Origin: CAZLIC01 sp964559535
GTDB taxonomy: Bacteria; Pseudomonadota; Alphaproteobacteria; Rhodobacterales; Rhodobacteraceae
Assembly: GCA_964559535.1 (NCBI GenBank)
Contig: CAZLIC010000081.1
Coordinates: 1 to 19,721 of the forward strand
Length of the DNA stretch: 19,721 nucleotides
Direction: 5' to 3'
Shown: positions 1-6,723 of the stretch, one piece after another
How the letters are laid out: every line of letters starts with the position of its first letter
Numbering within the stretch: position 1 is the first letter of the stretch
Position numbers and translations under genes: made by a program
Notes under the pieces: model-generated
Told to the model about the DNA's origin: nothing
The model's input: the letters and a program-made list of their open reading frames with translations, nothing else
Databases searched by the model: none

Positions 1-915
1 TGTTTCGTCTTGGGACATGTAGATGGCTCCGTCAGATTGGATCTGACCGCCCCTGGCAAGGATGGTGCCGGCCTGATCGAGCGCATCGGCCACGTCATCG
101 AAGTTCGACCGGGACGCTTCAGCCGCCAGACCCCGATAGGTCAGCGCATTGCGCGCCACCGTCTCCAGGGCTGCGGTGAGATCAGCCCCAGTGCGCTGAC
201 GCTCGACGGTCGGTCGGCCCTCGTCACGGGCCTTGTAGACCTCGTCTATCTCAGCACGGTAGGTCGTGACCCCCCGGTCAAGACGCCGTGTCGCCTCGAG
301 CCGGATCCCGTGGACCTGCGCCGCCTCAACCATCGCCACCCGGAAGGCGTCGTAGTTGAAGTGGTGATCCTTCCCGAGAAAGAACATTTCGCCATCCTTG
401 CTGCGGCGGTTCAGAACGATATGCGCATGTGGATGCGCGCGATCTTGGTGTATTGCAGCAATATAGTCGAATTGCGACCCCTCGCCTTGAAAGTACCGCT
501 CGCAGACGACCTCGGTGATCGCGCGCACCTCCTCGCCGCTGGTGCCAACGGGAAAGGCCATCAGGAGATGCGAGGTATGGCCGAGCTTAGGGCTGTGCCG
601 CTCACCCCATTGGTACTCGAAGCGCCGCACGACCCGATCAATCTCGGCCTCGGTCAGGGTCTTCTTGCCATCATGGGTGCCGCGGCTGTCGAGGATGAGG
701 CTCGACTTGGTGGTGAGGTAGGTGAGCTGGGCCTTGAGCTGCGCGGCCGTGTGGCACCCACCCTTGGAGATCGGCTTGAAGATGGCCGGCGAGTAGCCGC
801 GCGCTGCCCGGACCATCTGCGCCTTCTTCGCGAGCCCCTGCCAGCTGCCCGAGACCCGGCTCCAGTCTCGATCGAAGAGGGCGGGGCTGACACCGCGCGC
901 TTCATTCTGCGCCAT
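1..915 (-). CDS. Relaxase/mobilization nuclease, VirD2-like (3' end outside window)
   Basis: The minus frame from ATG 915 stays open for 305 codons to the window edge, so the protein is incomplete at its C-terminus. Residues 156-169 carry the metal-binding relaxase signature H-x-D-x-x-H-x-H-x-H followed by N169 (H156, D158, H161, H163, H165). This is the three-histidine motif of the Relaxase/Mob nuclease family that includes VirD2 and TraI of RP4. Y66, in a TYLT context, is a candidate for the catalytic tyrosine that attaches to the nicked strand; this is inferred from position only. The start codon overlaps the end of the upstream mobC-like gene by 14 nt, so the two are translated as a unit, as expected for relaxosome partners. 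By family, the protein nicks oriT and pilots the single strand to a type IV secretion channel. No channel genes are in the window. The family call is solid; MOBP/VirD2 rather than MOBQ is less certain. Confidence 0.88.
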   Translation of the reverse strand, partial: MAQNEARGVSPALFDRDWSRVSGSWQGLAKKAQMVRAARGYSPAIFKPISKGGCHTAAQLKAQLTYLTTKSSLILDSRGTHDGKKTLTEAEIDRVVRRFEYQWGERHSPKLGHTSHLLMAFPVGTSGEEVRAITEVVCERYFQGEGSQFDYIAAIHQDRAHPHAHIVLNRRSKDGEMFFLGKDHHFNYDAFRVAMVEAAQVHGIRLEATRRLDRGVTTYRAEIDEVYKARDEGRPTVERQRTGADLTAALETVARNALTYRGLAAEASRSNFDDVADALDQAGTILARGGQIQSDGAIYMSQDET

Positions 916-1504
916 GCTCGGCCACCTGCTCCGCTTCCTGCCGCACCAGACCGGCGAGCGCCTTGGTGACCTCGAGGTTAAGTTCGCGGCGGCGCGCGCG
1001 GAACATCTCCTGGATCTGGTCAGCCATGTCGAAGACGAATATCGCAAGGTCACGGATCTCAGCATGGCTGGCGGGGGTATAGGGCAGCCGCTCGCTCTTA
1101 AGCTTCGCCTCGTTCAGGCGGCGCGCGACCTGGTTCACGTTGTTGCCAACCCGATTCAGCGCCGCGCTCATCCCTTTCAGCTCATCCGTCATGCCCTCAT
1201 CCGGGCGCAGGAGATCTTCGGCCGCGAGCATCAGGCAGCGCATGGCGTCTGACCGATGCGCGATCCCGCGCCGCGCAAGGGCGGCATCGAAGCCGCGCAG
1301 GTCACGGTCGGTGACCCGCAGGGTCAGCACACGGGTGCGGCTGTCGTTGGCCGAGACGGCGGAACGACCCCGGCTCAGCACGTTGTAGACCGTCTTGGGG
1401 GTGACCTTCAGCGCTGCACTGATCGCACTGACCGAGACGCCTTTCGCCCGTTCCCGGACGATCTGACGGCGCTCCTGATCGGTCAGTCTGCGACTGTTGC
1501 TCAT
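902..1504 (-). CDS. mobC: MobC/VirD1-like relaxosome accessory protein with HTH and RHH domains
   Basis: A 200-residue protein with three recognisable parts. Residues about 5-45 form a resolvase/Hin-like helix-turn-helix (ends SAALKVTPKTVYNVLSRG). Residues about 57-95 look like a ribbon-helix-helix DNA-binding domain (TRVLTLRVTDRDL, then two helices). Residues 116-133 carry the MobC signature LNRVGNNVNQVARRLNEA. MobC and VirD1 proteins bind at oriT or the border and help the relaxase melt and nick its site. The gene lies directly upstream of, and overlaps, the relaxase gene, which fits that job. It starts at the border of a 560-bp repeat-rich stretch that is the obvious place for its binding site. 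The extra N-terminal HTH makes it longer than VirD1 (about 150 residues). It may also repress its own operon. Confidence 0.85.
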   Translation of the reverse strand: MSNSRRLTDQERRQIVRERAKGVSVSAISAALKVTPKTVYNVLSRGRSAVSANDSRTRVLTLRVTDRDLRGFDAALARRGIAHRSDAMRCLMLAAEDLLRPDEGMTDELKGMSAALNRVGNNVNQVARRLNEAKLKSERLPYTPASHAEIRDLAIFVFDMADQIQEMFRARRRELNLEVTKALAGLVRQEAEQVAEHGAE

Positions 1505-1547
1505 GTGAAGTATACGTTCCTATTTCTTGCCAACTTCGTACAAGCCG

Positions 1548-1575
1548 GCCTTCTCCCAGCACAAGCGGAGAAGGC
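1548..1575. other. Candidate oriT core: 9-bp perfect inverted repeat
   Basis: GCCTTCTCC (1548-1556) and GGAGAAGGC (1567-1575) form a perfect 9-bp inverted repeat with a 10-nt loop. It is followed directly by ACCAAGGGATTGTAC. An inverted repeat next to the nick site is the usual oriT layout, and CCAAGGG resembles, from memory, part of the nick-side sequence of some alphaproteobacterial oriTs. It sits 44 bp upstream of the mobC-like start. No experimental or alignment support is available, and it could instead be an operator of the mob operon. Confidence 0.35.
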
Positions 1576-1689
1576 ACCAAGGGATTGTACTCAATATAGA
1601 AAATCGGTCCGGTAGGCCGATTTGACGTCCTTTGGCAAATGCAGCGCGCAAGGCGCTCAATGCAACGTGCCCTTCGTTCCCTGTATCGT

Positions 1690-1936
1690 GCATCGCGTCC
1701 TTTGGACTGCGTTTTGCGCGCCCAGCAGCACGGCTTCTGGCGAATGTCAGATGGCCCCTGCTCCCCGCATCGCGCATGGTGCGGAAGGCATCACGTCCAG
1801 TGCGAGATGCGTCGCGTTTCCTGCGACGCGGCCAATGGCCAATGTCGAATGTCGCACGTCATCTGGGGCCTGCATCGCGCGGACGGGAAAACGTCAGGCG
1901 TCGCGAGCGTGGTGCTTTTCGCTCCCTGCGCGATGC
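1690..1936. repeat. Iterated 8-bp motif GCATCGCG (three direct, one inverted copy)
   Basis: GCATCGCG occurs at 1690-1697, 1767-1774 and 1872-1879, with its complement CGCGATGC at 1929-1936. Four copies within about 250 bp is well above chance for an 8-mer, even in GC-rich DNA. Spacings (77, 105 and 57 bp start to start) are irregular. The cluster lies just ahead of the virC1/virC2-like genes. By analogy with the overdrive sequence bound by VirC1 and VirC2, or with parS-like sites bound by ParA/RHH partners, it may be a binding array for those proteins. Function is inference. Confidence 0.4.
1809..1829. repeat. Perfect inverted repeat GCGTCGC-7-GCGACGC
   Basis: Arms 1809-1815 and 1823-1829 are exact complements around the 7-nt loop GTTTCCT. 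The loop and right arm read TTTCCTGCG, which loosely resembles the (T/C)ATCCTG nick core recognised by VirD2 and RP4 TraI, so this is an alternative oriT hairpin. It could equally be an operator. There is no poly-T run after it, so an intrinsic terminator is unlikely. Confidence 0.35.
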
Positions 1937-2065
1937 ACCATGGACCCCGCATTCCGCCTGAGGCAGCCCGCATCCCGTCTTCTGCTTGACGCCGCCGCAC
2001 GCGGGGGTTAGCGACGATGAAACATCTTTGCTGCGTTTCACCATTCTTGTGAGAGATCCGCCCCC

Positions 2066-2785
2066 ATGCCGAACGACAATCTCGTGGTGATCGCTGCGAT
2101 GGCCCGGAAAGGGGGGAGTGGCAAGACCACGCTCTCGCGCGCCTTGATAAGTGCTGCTGTTGCCGCCGGGCGTCGCGTCCTTCTGATCGATACTGACAGC
2201 ACAGGCGTGCTCGGCACCTGGCACAAGCGGGCTGAAGCCGCGGGGCTGGGATCACCGCTCCTACGATCTGCGACCGTCGAAAGCGTAGGGGCCGTGGATC
2301 GTCGGATCGATCAAGTCTATGCGGCGGACTCGGCGGATTTCATCTTCATCGACACCGCGGGCGTCGGGGCCGAATGGTCGGACGGGATCGCCGTTCTGGC
2401 CGATCACATCGTGACGCCGGTCATGCTCTCGACTTCGGATCTCGATGTCGGCGCGCAGACCGCCGTCTGGTTCGAAAAGCTCCGCGCGCGCGTCGATGAC
2501 CCCGACAGCCTTCCGCGCCACCATGTCGTTCTGAATATGGTTGACCCCAAGACCACGCGCGCCGATGCCGCCCTCATAGAGGCGGCGATCGCACGGTTCC
2601 CGGTGGTCGAGACCGTGATGATGCGCCGGAATGTCTACAAGGAGATGGACGAGAAGGGCCTCCTGCACGCTGTAGCGTTGCAGAAGCAGGCCGATCCGAA
2701 CCCCCTCATGCGCCCCCATGTGCGCCATGTGGTCGAGGCCCTCGAAGAGGCGACCGACATCCTCAACAACATCCTGGCCGCGTGA
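2066..2785 (+). CDS. virC1: VirC1-like ParA-family ATPase
   Basis: A 239-residue ParA/MinD-type ATPase. A deviant Walker A motif lies at residues 15-22 (KGGSGKTT, with the signature lysine K15), followed by LLIDTD (about 39-44) and a Walker B-like strand IFIDTAG (about 93-99). Length matches VirC1 (about 230 residues) better than the longer RepA/ParA of repABC plasmids, and no repB or repC is present. The gene is followed 10 nt later by a VirC2-like gene and sits opposite the relaxase genes, the partnership seen in Agrobacterium. There VirC1 binds the overdrive sequence with VirC2 and gathers the relaxosome at the cell pole next to the secretion channel. The ATG at 2066 is used; the Shine-Dalgarno is weak. 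A plain plasmid-partition role remains possible. Confidence 0.75.
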   Translation: MPNDNLVVIAAMARKGGSGKTTLSRALISAAVAAGRRVLLIDTDSTGVLGTWHKRAEAAGLGSPLLRSATVESVGAVDRRIDQVYAADSADFIFIDTAGVGAEWSDGIAVLADHIVTPVMLSTSDLDVGAQTAVWFEKLRARVDDPDSLPRHHVVLNMVDPKTTRADAALIEAAIARFPVVETVMMRRNVYKEMDEKGLLHAVALQKQADPNPLMRPHVRHVVEALEEATDILNNILAA

Positions 2786-2795
2786 GGACAGGGTT

Positions 2796-3500
2796 GTGAG
2801 GAAGAGAATCCCGACAATCACGCGACCCGACCCGGCTTATGCTGCATCCCTGCGGCCAGAGGTGGGAGAAGACCCGGGAAGGGAAGAGGTTCGGCGACCT
2901 GAGACGATGCCAGAAGCTGCAAACGTCGAGCCTGTGGTCTTGGACAGTCACGCTGGTTGGCCACCAAGTATGCAGCCTGCGCCCGAACCTCAGCCCAGAC
3001 ACGAGACAGCCGGGCGTGCAGCATCCGCGGCCATGGTATCTCCCATCCGCCCACGCCGCAGTCCGGCGACGCGCAAGATCGACATCCGGGTGAACGCGCT
3101 GGAACGGCAGGAGGAAGCCCTGATCGACTGCGGCGTCGATCCGGCCCATGTCATCCGCGCCGCCCTGCGCCGTGCAGTGAAGAACTGGGAGCTCGGGCCC
3201 GACTTCGTCCCTCCCGCCGAGGAGCAGCGGACGCGGATCACGGAATGGCGTGCACGCACCTCGCTCGCTGTCGATGCAGCCGCCGTTACCACCCTCCTGC
3301 GCGCCTACGACCCGCTCGACGTGCTGAGCAAATGGACTCTGATCCGCGGGCAGTTGGAGCCCCGTGTCTGGGCCGAAATCGACGCCATCCTGGCCGATTT
3401 GGTGGAGAGAGCTGATCACCCGAACAGTGCGGAAGGCCCAACGGCCAACCCTTGGCCTGACATCTGCTCGGAGAATGGGGCAGGGGGCATCCCTTCTTGA
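2796..3500 (+). CDS. virC2: VirC2-like ribbon-helix-helix conjugation protein
   Basis: The GTG at 2796 is chosen because AGGACAGGG lies just ahead of it and it starts 10 nt after the virC1-like stop; the frame is open further upstream, but that part overlaps virC1. The 234-residue product begins MRKRIPTITRPDP, like the basic start of VirC2, then has a proline-rich, probably disordered stretch to about residue 88. Residues 92-140 fit the VirC2 ribbon-helix-helix core (ATRKIDIRVNALER, then DPAHVIRAALRRAVKNWEL). Residues 153-205 match its C-terminal part (ARTSLAV, LLRAYDPLDVLSKW). VirC2 (about 200 residues) binds DNA at overdrive together with VirC1. Recognition is from remembered family features, not an alignment. 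The neighbours strongly support it. Confidence 0.7.
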   Translation: MRKRIPTITRPDPAYAASLRPEVGEDPGREEVRRPETMPEAANVEPVVLDSHAGWPPSMQPAPEPQPRHETAGRAASAAMVSPIRPRRSPATRKIDIRVNALERQEEALIDCGVDPAHVIRAALRRAVKNWELGPDFVPPAEEQRTRITEWRARTSLAVDAAAVTTLLRAYDPLDVLSKWTLIRGQLEPRVWAEIDAILADLVERADHPNSAEGPTANPWPDICSENGAGGIPS

Positions 3501-3521
3501 TTGTCAGGGGTCGGGCGCCTG

Positions 3522-4568
3522 TTAAGCTAGCTTCCTGTGGTCAGGTCCAGGTGCCTGACCAGGCATCTTGCCGTTGAGGAAGCGCGCGGCATCAAGTCCT
3601 GCGCTGATCGCATAGTGTGGCAGGCTCAACGAGTAATGACCGCAGTTCAGCCACTTGACGCAAGGTGACGCGCCCGCAGCTCTCAGCTGGCAGATGAACT
3701 CTTCGGACAGGGCGGGCAGCACGACCCGGTCCCGCTTGGCGAGCACAAGCTGAACGCCGAGGTCGGGTCGCGACAGCCTGGCGGCATGGTTTGCGAGCGA
3801 GAGTGGAGACCATGCGCGGCGCAGGTCAGCAATTCCCATCTTGCCATCGAGGCTGGCCCGGATGTGACGCGTCGCTCCACCGGTCCAGACCATGTCGGCC
3901 AAGCTTCCCGCGGACAGAAACAGGCTGGCCTTCCGGACCAAGGGATCATGCGCCGCCACCAACGCGGCAACCCACGACCCGAGGCTGATTCCGAAGACCG
4001 AAACATGCCGGTAACCCATGCGCTGCAGGATCCTGATCAACTGACGCCCGTCCACGACCGCCTGCCGAACGGACTGAAGCGTCCTGCCAAGGTTGGGGCT
4101 CAGCATGGCATCGGCGAGATGCGAACCTGGCCGCGCGCGTTCCAGATGATAGGGCATCGCAATCTCCACCACGGCAAGACCTTGTCTGGCGAGGAACCGC
4201 GCGAGAGAGCCACTGCGTGAGGTGGCATTCCAATGATGAAAGATGATGACCGCATGATCGCCTGAGGCCGCCTTTGTCACTTTCGCATGGACCAAGTCGT
4301 TTTCAGCGATCCCGGTGGGGATGGTCGAATGGAAACGGATCCACTGGCCGTCCACGCTGGCATCACCAATCGGATCAGGTAGAGAAAAGAACTTCTCCGA
4401 ACGTGCGGCTGCCAACTCCGCGCTCTCGCAGAAGGACTCCAAGTTCCCGGCGTATTCGTGTGTCGGGAAGACAAGATGAGTGTCCAGCTCCAGACCGGTG
4501 ACCTGCTTCACGTCGTCCCGACGTCGGAGCCGTCGTTCATCCCAGCGGTCCAGCCACCTATAGTACAT
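3522..4568 (-). CDS. Alpha/beta hydrolase (RcgR-like, putative quorum-lactone hydrolase)
   Basis: The protein has the serine hydrolase elbow GISLGSW at residues 193-199 (nucleophile S195), a likely acid at D280 (LAKRDRVVLP) and a histidine at H311 (NCGHYSL), giving a full Ser-Asp-His triad in an alpha/beta-hydrolase order. An upstream segment FHHWNATSRSG (about 110-120) would provide the oxyanion loop. The start at ATG 4568 (348 residues) is preferred over ATG 4625: it has AGGGC about 8 nt upstream and overlaps the preceding gene by 11 nt instead of 68. No signal peptide is seen, so it is probably cytoplasmic. It is co-transcribed with the membrane protein upstream. I recall this pair from Rhodobacteraceae plasmids as RcgR (putative quorum-lactone hydrolase) and RcgA, but could not verify it. 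The substrate is unknown. Confidence 0.7.
   Translation of the reverse strand: MYYRWLDRWDERRLRRRDDVKQVTGLELDTHLVFPTHEYAGNLESFCESAELAAARSEKFFSLPDPIGDASVDGQWIRFHSTIPTGIAENDLVHAKVTKAASGDHAVIIFHHWNATSRSGSLARFLARQGLAVVEIAMPYHLERARPGSHLADAMLSPNLGRTLQSVRQAVVDGRQLIRILQRMGYRHVSVFGISLGSWVAALVAAHDPLVRKASLFLSAGSLADMVWTGGATRHIRASLDGKMGIADLRRAWSPLSLANHAARLSRPDLGVQLVLAKRDRVVLPALSEEFICQLRAAGASPCVKWLNCGHYSLSLPHYAISAGLDAARFLNGKMPGQAPGPDHRKLA
3538..3561. terminator. Possible hairpin terminator for virC2, inside the 3' end of the convergent hydrolase gene
   Basis: TGGTCAGG (3538-3545) and CCTGACCA (3554-3561) form a perfect 8-bp stem with an 8-nt loop, 38 bp after the virC2-like stop. The virC2-like and hydrolase genes converge, with stops only 21 bp apart, so a shared hairpin makes sense. 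No T-run follows on either strand, so this is weak as an intrinsic terminator. Confidence 0.25.
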
Positions 4569-6144
4569 GAGCTTGCCCTGGCTGCTCAGCCCCCTGTTGC
4601 CCGAAATCCGGATCAAACAGGCCATAGACGGAAAGGATGAGCGCTATCCCGAGAAGGAGCGAAAAGCCGTCGAATACACCGATCGAGAAGTAGACGAGCA
4701 CTAGAAACGCCACCGATGCCCTTGCTTTGGTGATCGGCCCTGCCACTTGTCCAATTGGACCGATGCGGATCCATCCATAGAGATAGACAGTCAGCACGAG
4801 GACCAAAACGATCAGACTGGTAAAGTTGGTCGGTGTGCTGGCCTCGTCCCAGATCACGGCCGAGTCGGCCTGGCCAAGTGCCCCCCTGACGTCAAGAACC
4901 AGCCATGACAGAATGTTGGGGGCTGAATTGACGATGTAGAGGCTCTGGAGCTTCATGCATGTCGCAATCAGAAAACCTGCGATCGTGCAGCGGACGATCC
5001 CCCGCATGATCTGCATCCCAATCGCATCTACATCGGGCGATCTGTCATTGCCCTCTCGGGCCGCAAGTTCAGTTCGGGCCTCCCTGAAGTCGTCGATGAT
5101 GTTGCAGAGCAGGATCAGGCCGGCGACGAACAGGTAGAAACAGAGGCACATGTAGAGATACGCCGCCCCGGTGAAGGCGATCAGGTGGGCAACACCTTCA
5201 TTGTCCGGATCAGTGCCATGGCGCGCCCCCCAATCGGCCGCGTAGCGCCCACCATCATTCAGCAGGGGCAAGAGTCGCACACTGATCCACTGAGCCAAGC
5301 CAGCGAACCCCACGCAGATCAGGAAGACCGCCCAATAGGAATGGGATGAGGAATCGACCCGGGCTAGCCACCCGTGCGTTGGTTGGTCATCGCCGAGGTC
5401 GTCGAGGAGTTGGGCACGCCTGGAGCCCTTCCAGTGGATCACCTGGTCGACGACGAGGGCCAGATAGAGCGGCAGACAGACGATAAACAGCAAGGTCCAG
5501 TTGGGGGCCCAGAGGAACCCGACCTGCTTGGCCACCCCATCGTCGCGCAAATACGTCACGTCGTGGACCGAGAGGAAGTAGGAGAAAAGCTGAAGGGCCA
5601 CGGCCCCCGCGAAGACAGCCGCAGGGAGATTCAACAAGGAACCGCTGGCGAACATCGCCTCGGTCGTGCGTGCCAGTCTGAAATGGCCGGTAGGCTCATC
5701 ACTCGGCCCTGGTGGAATCGCCAACGATTCCAGGTCCACATTGTCCGGCACAGCCATCTCATCGGCAGGGCCGCGCCGCTGCGCGCGGCGCTTTGCCGCC
5801 AGCCGTGACTGAGCTGCGGCCAACTCAGCCTGCCAGGCACTGGCGCCCACCGGATCATTGCAGCCAAGGACGCGAGCCAGCCAGCGGATGTTTTGCGCGC
5901 TGATACCCTTGTCATTGTTCTCGAACCAGAGCTGAACCGTGCGGAGCTCGATCCCCTCCCTGTTGGCCTCGATCTGGCAGATGGCGTCGGTCAGGAGGTC
6001 AGGGGTCCACGGCCCTTGCGGACAGCCATCCTTGTCGACCGGTCGCCCGATACCCGCAGCCGCCACTCGCGCGAAAAGTGTCTTGAAATCCTCATCATTC
6101 CGCTCTGGCGGCTGAAAGAATTTACCGTTTTTTATCAGTGCCAT
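4558..6144 (-). CDS. Polytopic membrane protein with N-terminal helix-turn-helix-like domain (RcgA-like)
   Basis: A 528-residue protein. Residues 1-120 are soluble and include a run resembling a Cro/Xre-type helix-turn-helix (about 50-95: LLTDAICQIEA, RTVQLWFENND, GISAQNIRWLARVLG). A basic, Pro/Ala-rich linker reaches about residue 165. After it come seven or eight hydrophobic segments, near residues 172-192, 216-236, 270-288, 320-350, 380-405, 441-460, 477-490 and 493-510. The overall shape is a cytoplasmic DNA-binding-like domain fused to a membrane domain, which suggests sensing or transport rather than a classical transporter. It overlaps the alpha/beta-hydrolase gene downstream by 11 nt. 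I recall an RcgA family of putative transporters found beside such a hydrolase; this is unverified. The function is unknown. Confidence 0.65.
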   Translation of the reverse strand: MALIKNGKFFQPPERNDEDFKTLFARVAAAGIGRPVDKDGCPQGPWTPDLLTDAICQIEANREGIELRTVQLWFENNDKGISAQNIRWLARVLGCNDPVGASAWQAELAAAQSRLAAKRRAQRRGPADEMAVPDNVDLESLAIPPGPSDEPTGHFRLARTTEAMFASGSLLNLPAAVFAGAVALQLFSYFLSVHDVTYLRDDGVAKQVGFLWAPNWTLLFIVCLPLYLALVVDQVIHWKGSRRAQLLDDLGDDQPTHGWLARVDSSSHSYWAVFLICVGFAGLAQWISVRLLPLLNDGGRYAADWGARHGTDPDNEGVAHLIAFTGAAYLYMCLCFYLFVAGLILLCNIIDDFREARTELAAREGNDRSPDVDAIGMQIMRGIVRCTIAGFLIATCMKLQSLYIVNSAPNILSWLVLDVRGALGQADSAVIWDEASTPTNFTSLIVLVLVLTVYLYGWIRIGPIGQVAGPITKARASVAFLVLVYFSIGVFDGFSLLLGIALILSVYGLFDPDFGQQGAEQPGQAHVL

Positions 6145-6373
6145 ACGCTACGACTTTTCGTGATGCTTCGACTGTCTTCGTTCGGGGCCGTGATCTTCGT
6201 GGCTTGGGCGAGCATCTATCCGCAGCAACTGGGAGTTGCAACCTGACGCCTTCAGCCTTGTCGTGCGCGTGATCGTCGGAGATCGCACCGAGGAGGTCCT
6301 GACTGGATCAAGGGCCCCCAGAAACATCAGATGCAGGAGATCAATCTTGGTACAGTCGAAGGAAACAAGCGGA

Positions 6374-6562
6374 ATGGTCAGCCAGAAAAGCGTGGATTCC
6401 GGTCCTCGTCTGACCGGCGAGCCGGTCATGCGCATCCTCTGTGAGACGAGCGGCGGGGTGGTCGGCTACCTGTACCGCTGGAACAATGGCGACGTTCAAC
6501 CGGCGTGGTTGAACGGTGCGAGATCCGACGTGCGCTATGCGCCCATGTGCGACGCCGCGTGA
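6374..6562 (+). CDS. Possible small hypothetical protein (62 aa)
   Basis: ATG 6374 is preceded by AAGGAA at a 9-nt spacing. The second half of the product reads like real protein (GGVVGYLYRWNNGDVQPAWL, about residues 28-47) and its codons have GC-rich third positions. An internal ATG at 6428 would give a 44-residue version. No family is recognised. It is unlinked to the vapB frame downstream, ending 160 bp before it. It could be a genuine small protein or a remnant. Confidence is low because of its length. Confidence 0.3.
   Translation: MVSQKSVDSGPRLTGEPVMRILCETSGGVVGYLYRWNNGDVQPAWLNGARSDVRYAPMCDAA
6493..6515. repeat. Perfect 9-bp inverted repeat, 5-nt loop
   Basis: CGTTCAACC (6493-6501), loop GGCGT, GGTTGAACG (6507-6515). 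It lies inside the doubtful small ORF. There is no T-run after it. It could be an mRNA hairpin or a protein-binding site, and it weakens the case that the ORF is coding. Confidence 0.4.
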
Positions 6563-6669
6563 CCGCACGGTTTTTACGACGGCACGTCGGCGGATCACGG
6601 GCAACGCACCCCCGATCAGCTGTCGAGCTGGCGCTCGAACCTTGGCGATGCCGGCCATTTGTCCACGTC

Positions 6670-6698
6670 TTGAAAGATGCGGCGCTCCTTTGTATATG
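6670..6698 (+). promoter_or_regulatory. Probable vapBC promoter (TTGAAA-17-TATATG)
   Basis: A -35 box TTGAAA (6670-6675), a 17-bp spacer and a -10 box TATATG (6693-6698) lie 25 bp ahead of the vapB start codon. The -10 box falls inside the left arm of the adjacent inverted repeat, as expected for an autorepressed toxin-antitoxin promoter. Confidence 0.55.
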
Positions 6699-6723
6699 CT
6701 ATGACATATGCAAAGGAGTCGCC
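6681..6723. promoter_or_regulatory. VapBC operator: long imperfect palindrome over -10 box and Shine-Dalgarno
   Basis: Arms CTCCTTTGTATATG (6685-6698) and CATATGCAAAGGAG (6705-6718) match at 13 of 14 positions around a 6-nt loop. The outer bases GGCG (6681-6684) and CGCC (6720-6723) extend the symmetry with a one-base offset. The right arm contains the vapB ribosome binding site AAAGGAG. VapB proteins bind palindromes of this kind through their AbrB-type dimer and repress the operon together with VapC; binding here is inferred. Confidence 0.65.

Larger units (their letters stand above)
1505..2065. other. Gene-free, repeat-rich intergenic region between divergent mobC and virC1-like genes (probable oriT region)
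   Basis: 561 bp between the divergently transcribed mobC-like and virC1-like genes. Several reading frames on both strands stay open for 300 nt or more, but none gives a recognisable protein, and overlapping open frames are expected in GC-rich DNA. The stretch is rich in short repeats: a 9-bp inverted repeat (1548-1575), a 10-bp direct repeat CGTCCTTTGG at 1626-1635 and 1696-1705 (exactly 70 bp apart), four copies of GCATCGCG or its complement (1690-1936), a 7-bp inverted repeat (1809-1829), and an inverted repeat TGAAAC/GTTTCA (2018-2040) about 25 bp ahead of the virC1-like start. Such content between relaxase and virC genes suggests oriT plus protein-binding sites and two divergent promoters. 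No clear -35/-10 pair was identified. Confidence 0.6.
6145..6669. other. Intergenic region with one doubtful small ORF and hairpins
   Basis: 525 bp between the minus-strand membrane-protein gene and the vapB promoter. It must hold the promoter of the membrane-protein operon near its left end, but no convincing -35/-10 pair was recognised. A short palindrome GCAACT-3-AGTTGC lies at 6225-6239, about 80-95 bp upstream of that gene's start, and could be an operator. A possible 62-codon ORF (6374-6562) and a 9-bp hairpin (6493-6515) are listed separately. Nothing else is supported. Confidence 0.5.

Noticed and set aside
10..969. A 319-codon open frame on the plus strand opposite the relaxase
   Set aside because: It is the exact antisense of the relaxase codons. 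The minus frame carries the complete three-His relaxase motif and overlaps mobC in the normal way.
1622..2255. Several long overlapping open frames on both strands between mobC and virC1
   Set aside because: No domain or ribosome site is seen, many frames are open at once as expected from GC-rich DNA, and the stretch is full of short repeats typical of an oriT or regulatory region.
2066..3500. A repABC or parAB plasmid replication/partition locus
   Set aside because: The ATPase is too short for RepA, there is no RepB or RepC, and the downstream gene resembles VirC2 rather than ParB.
6505..6723. Upstream extension of the vapB reading frame
   Set aside because: It would contain the promoter and operator. 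The ATG at 6724 has a clear ribosome binding site and gives a normal VapB length.
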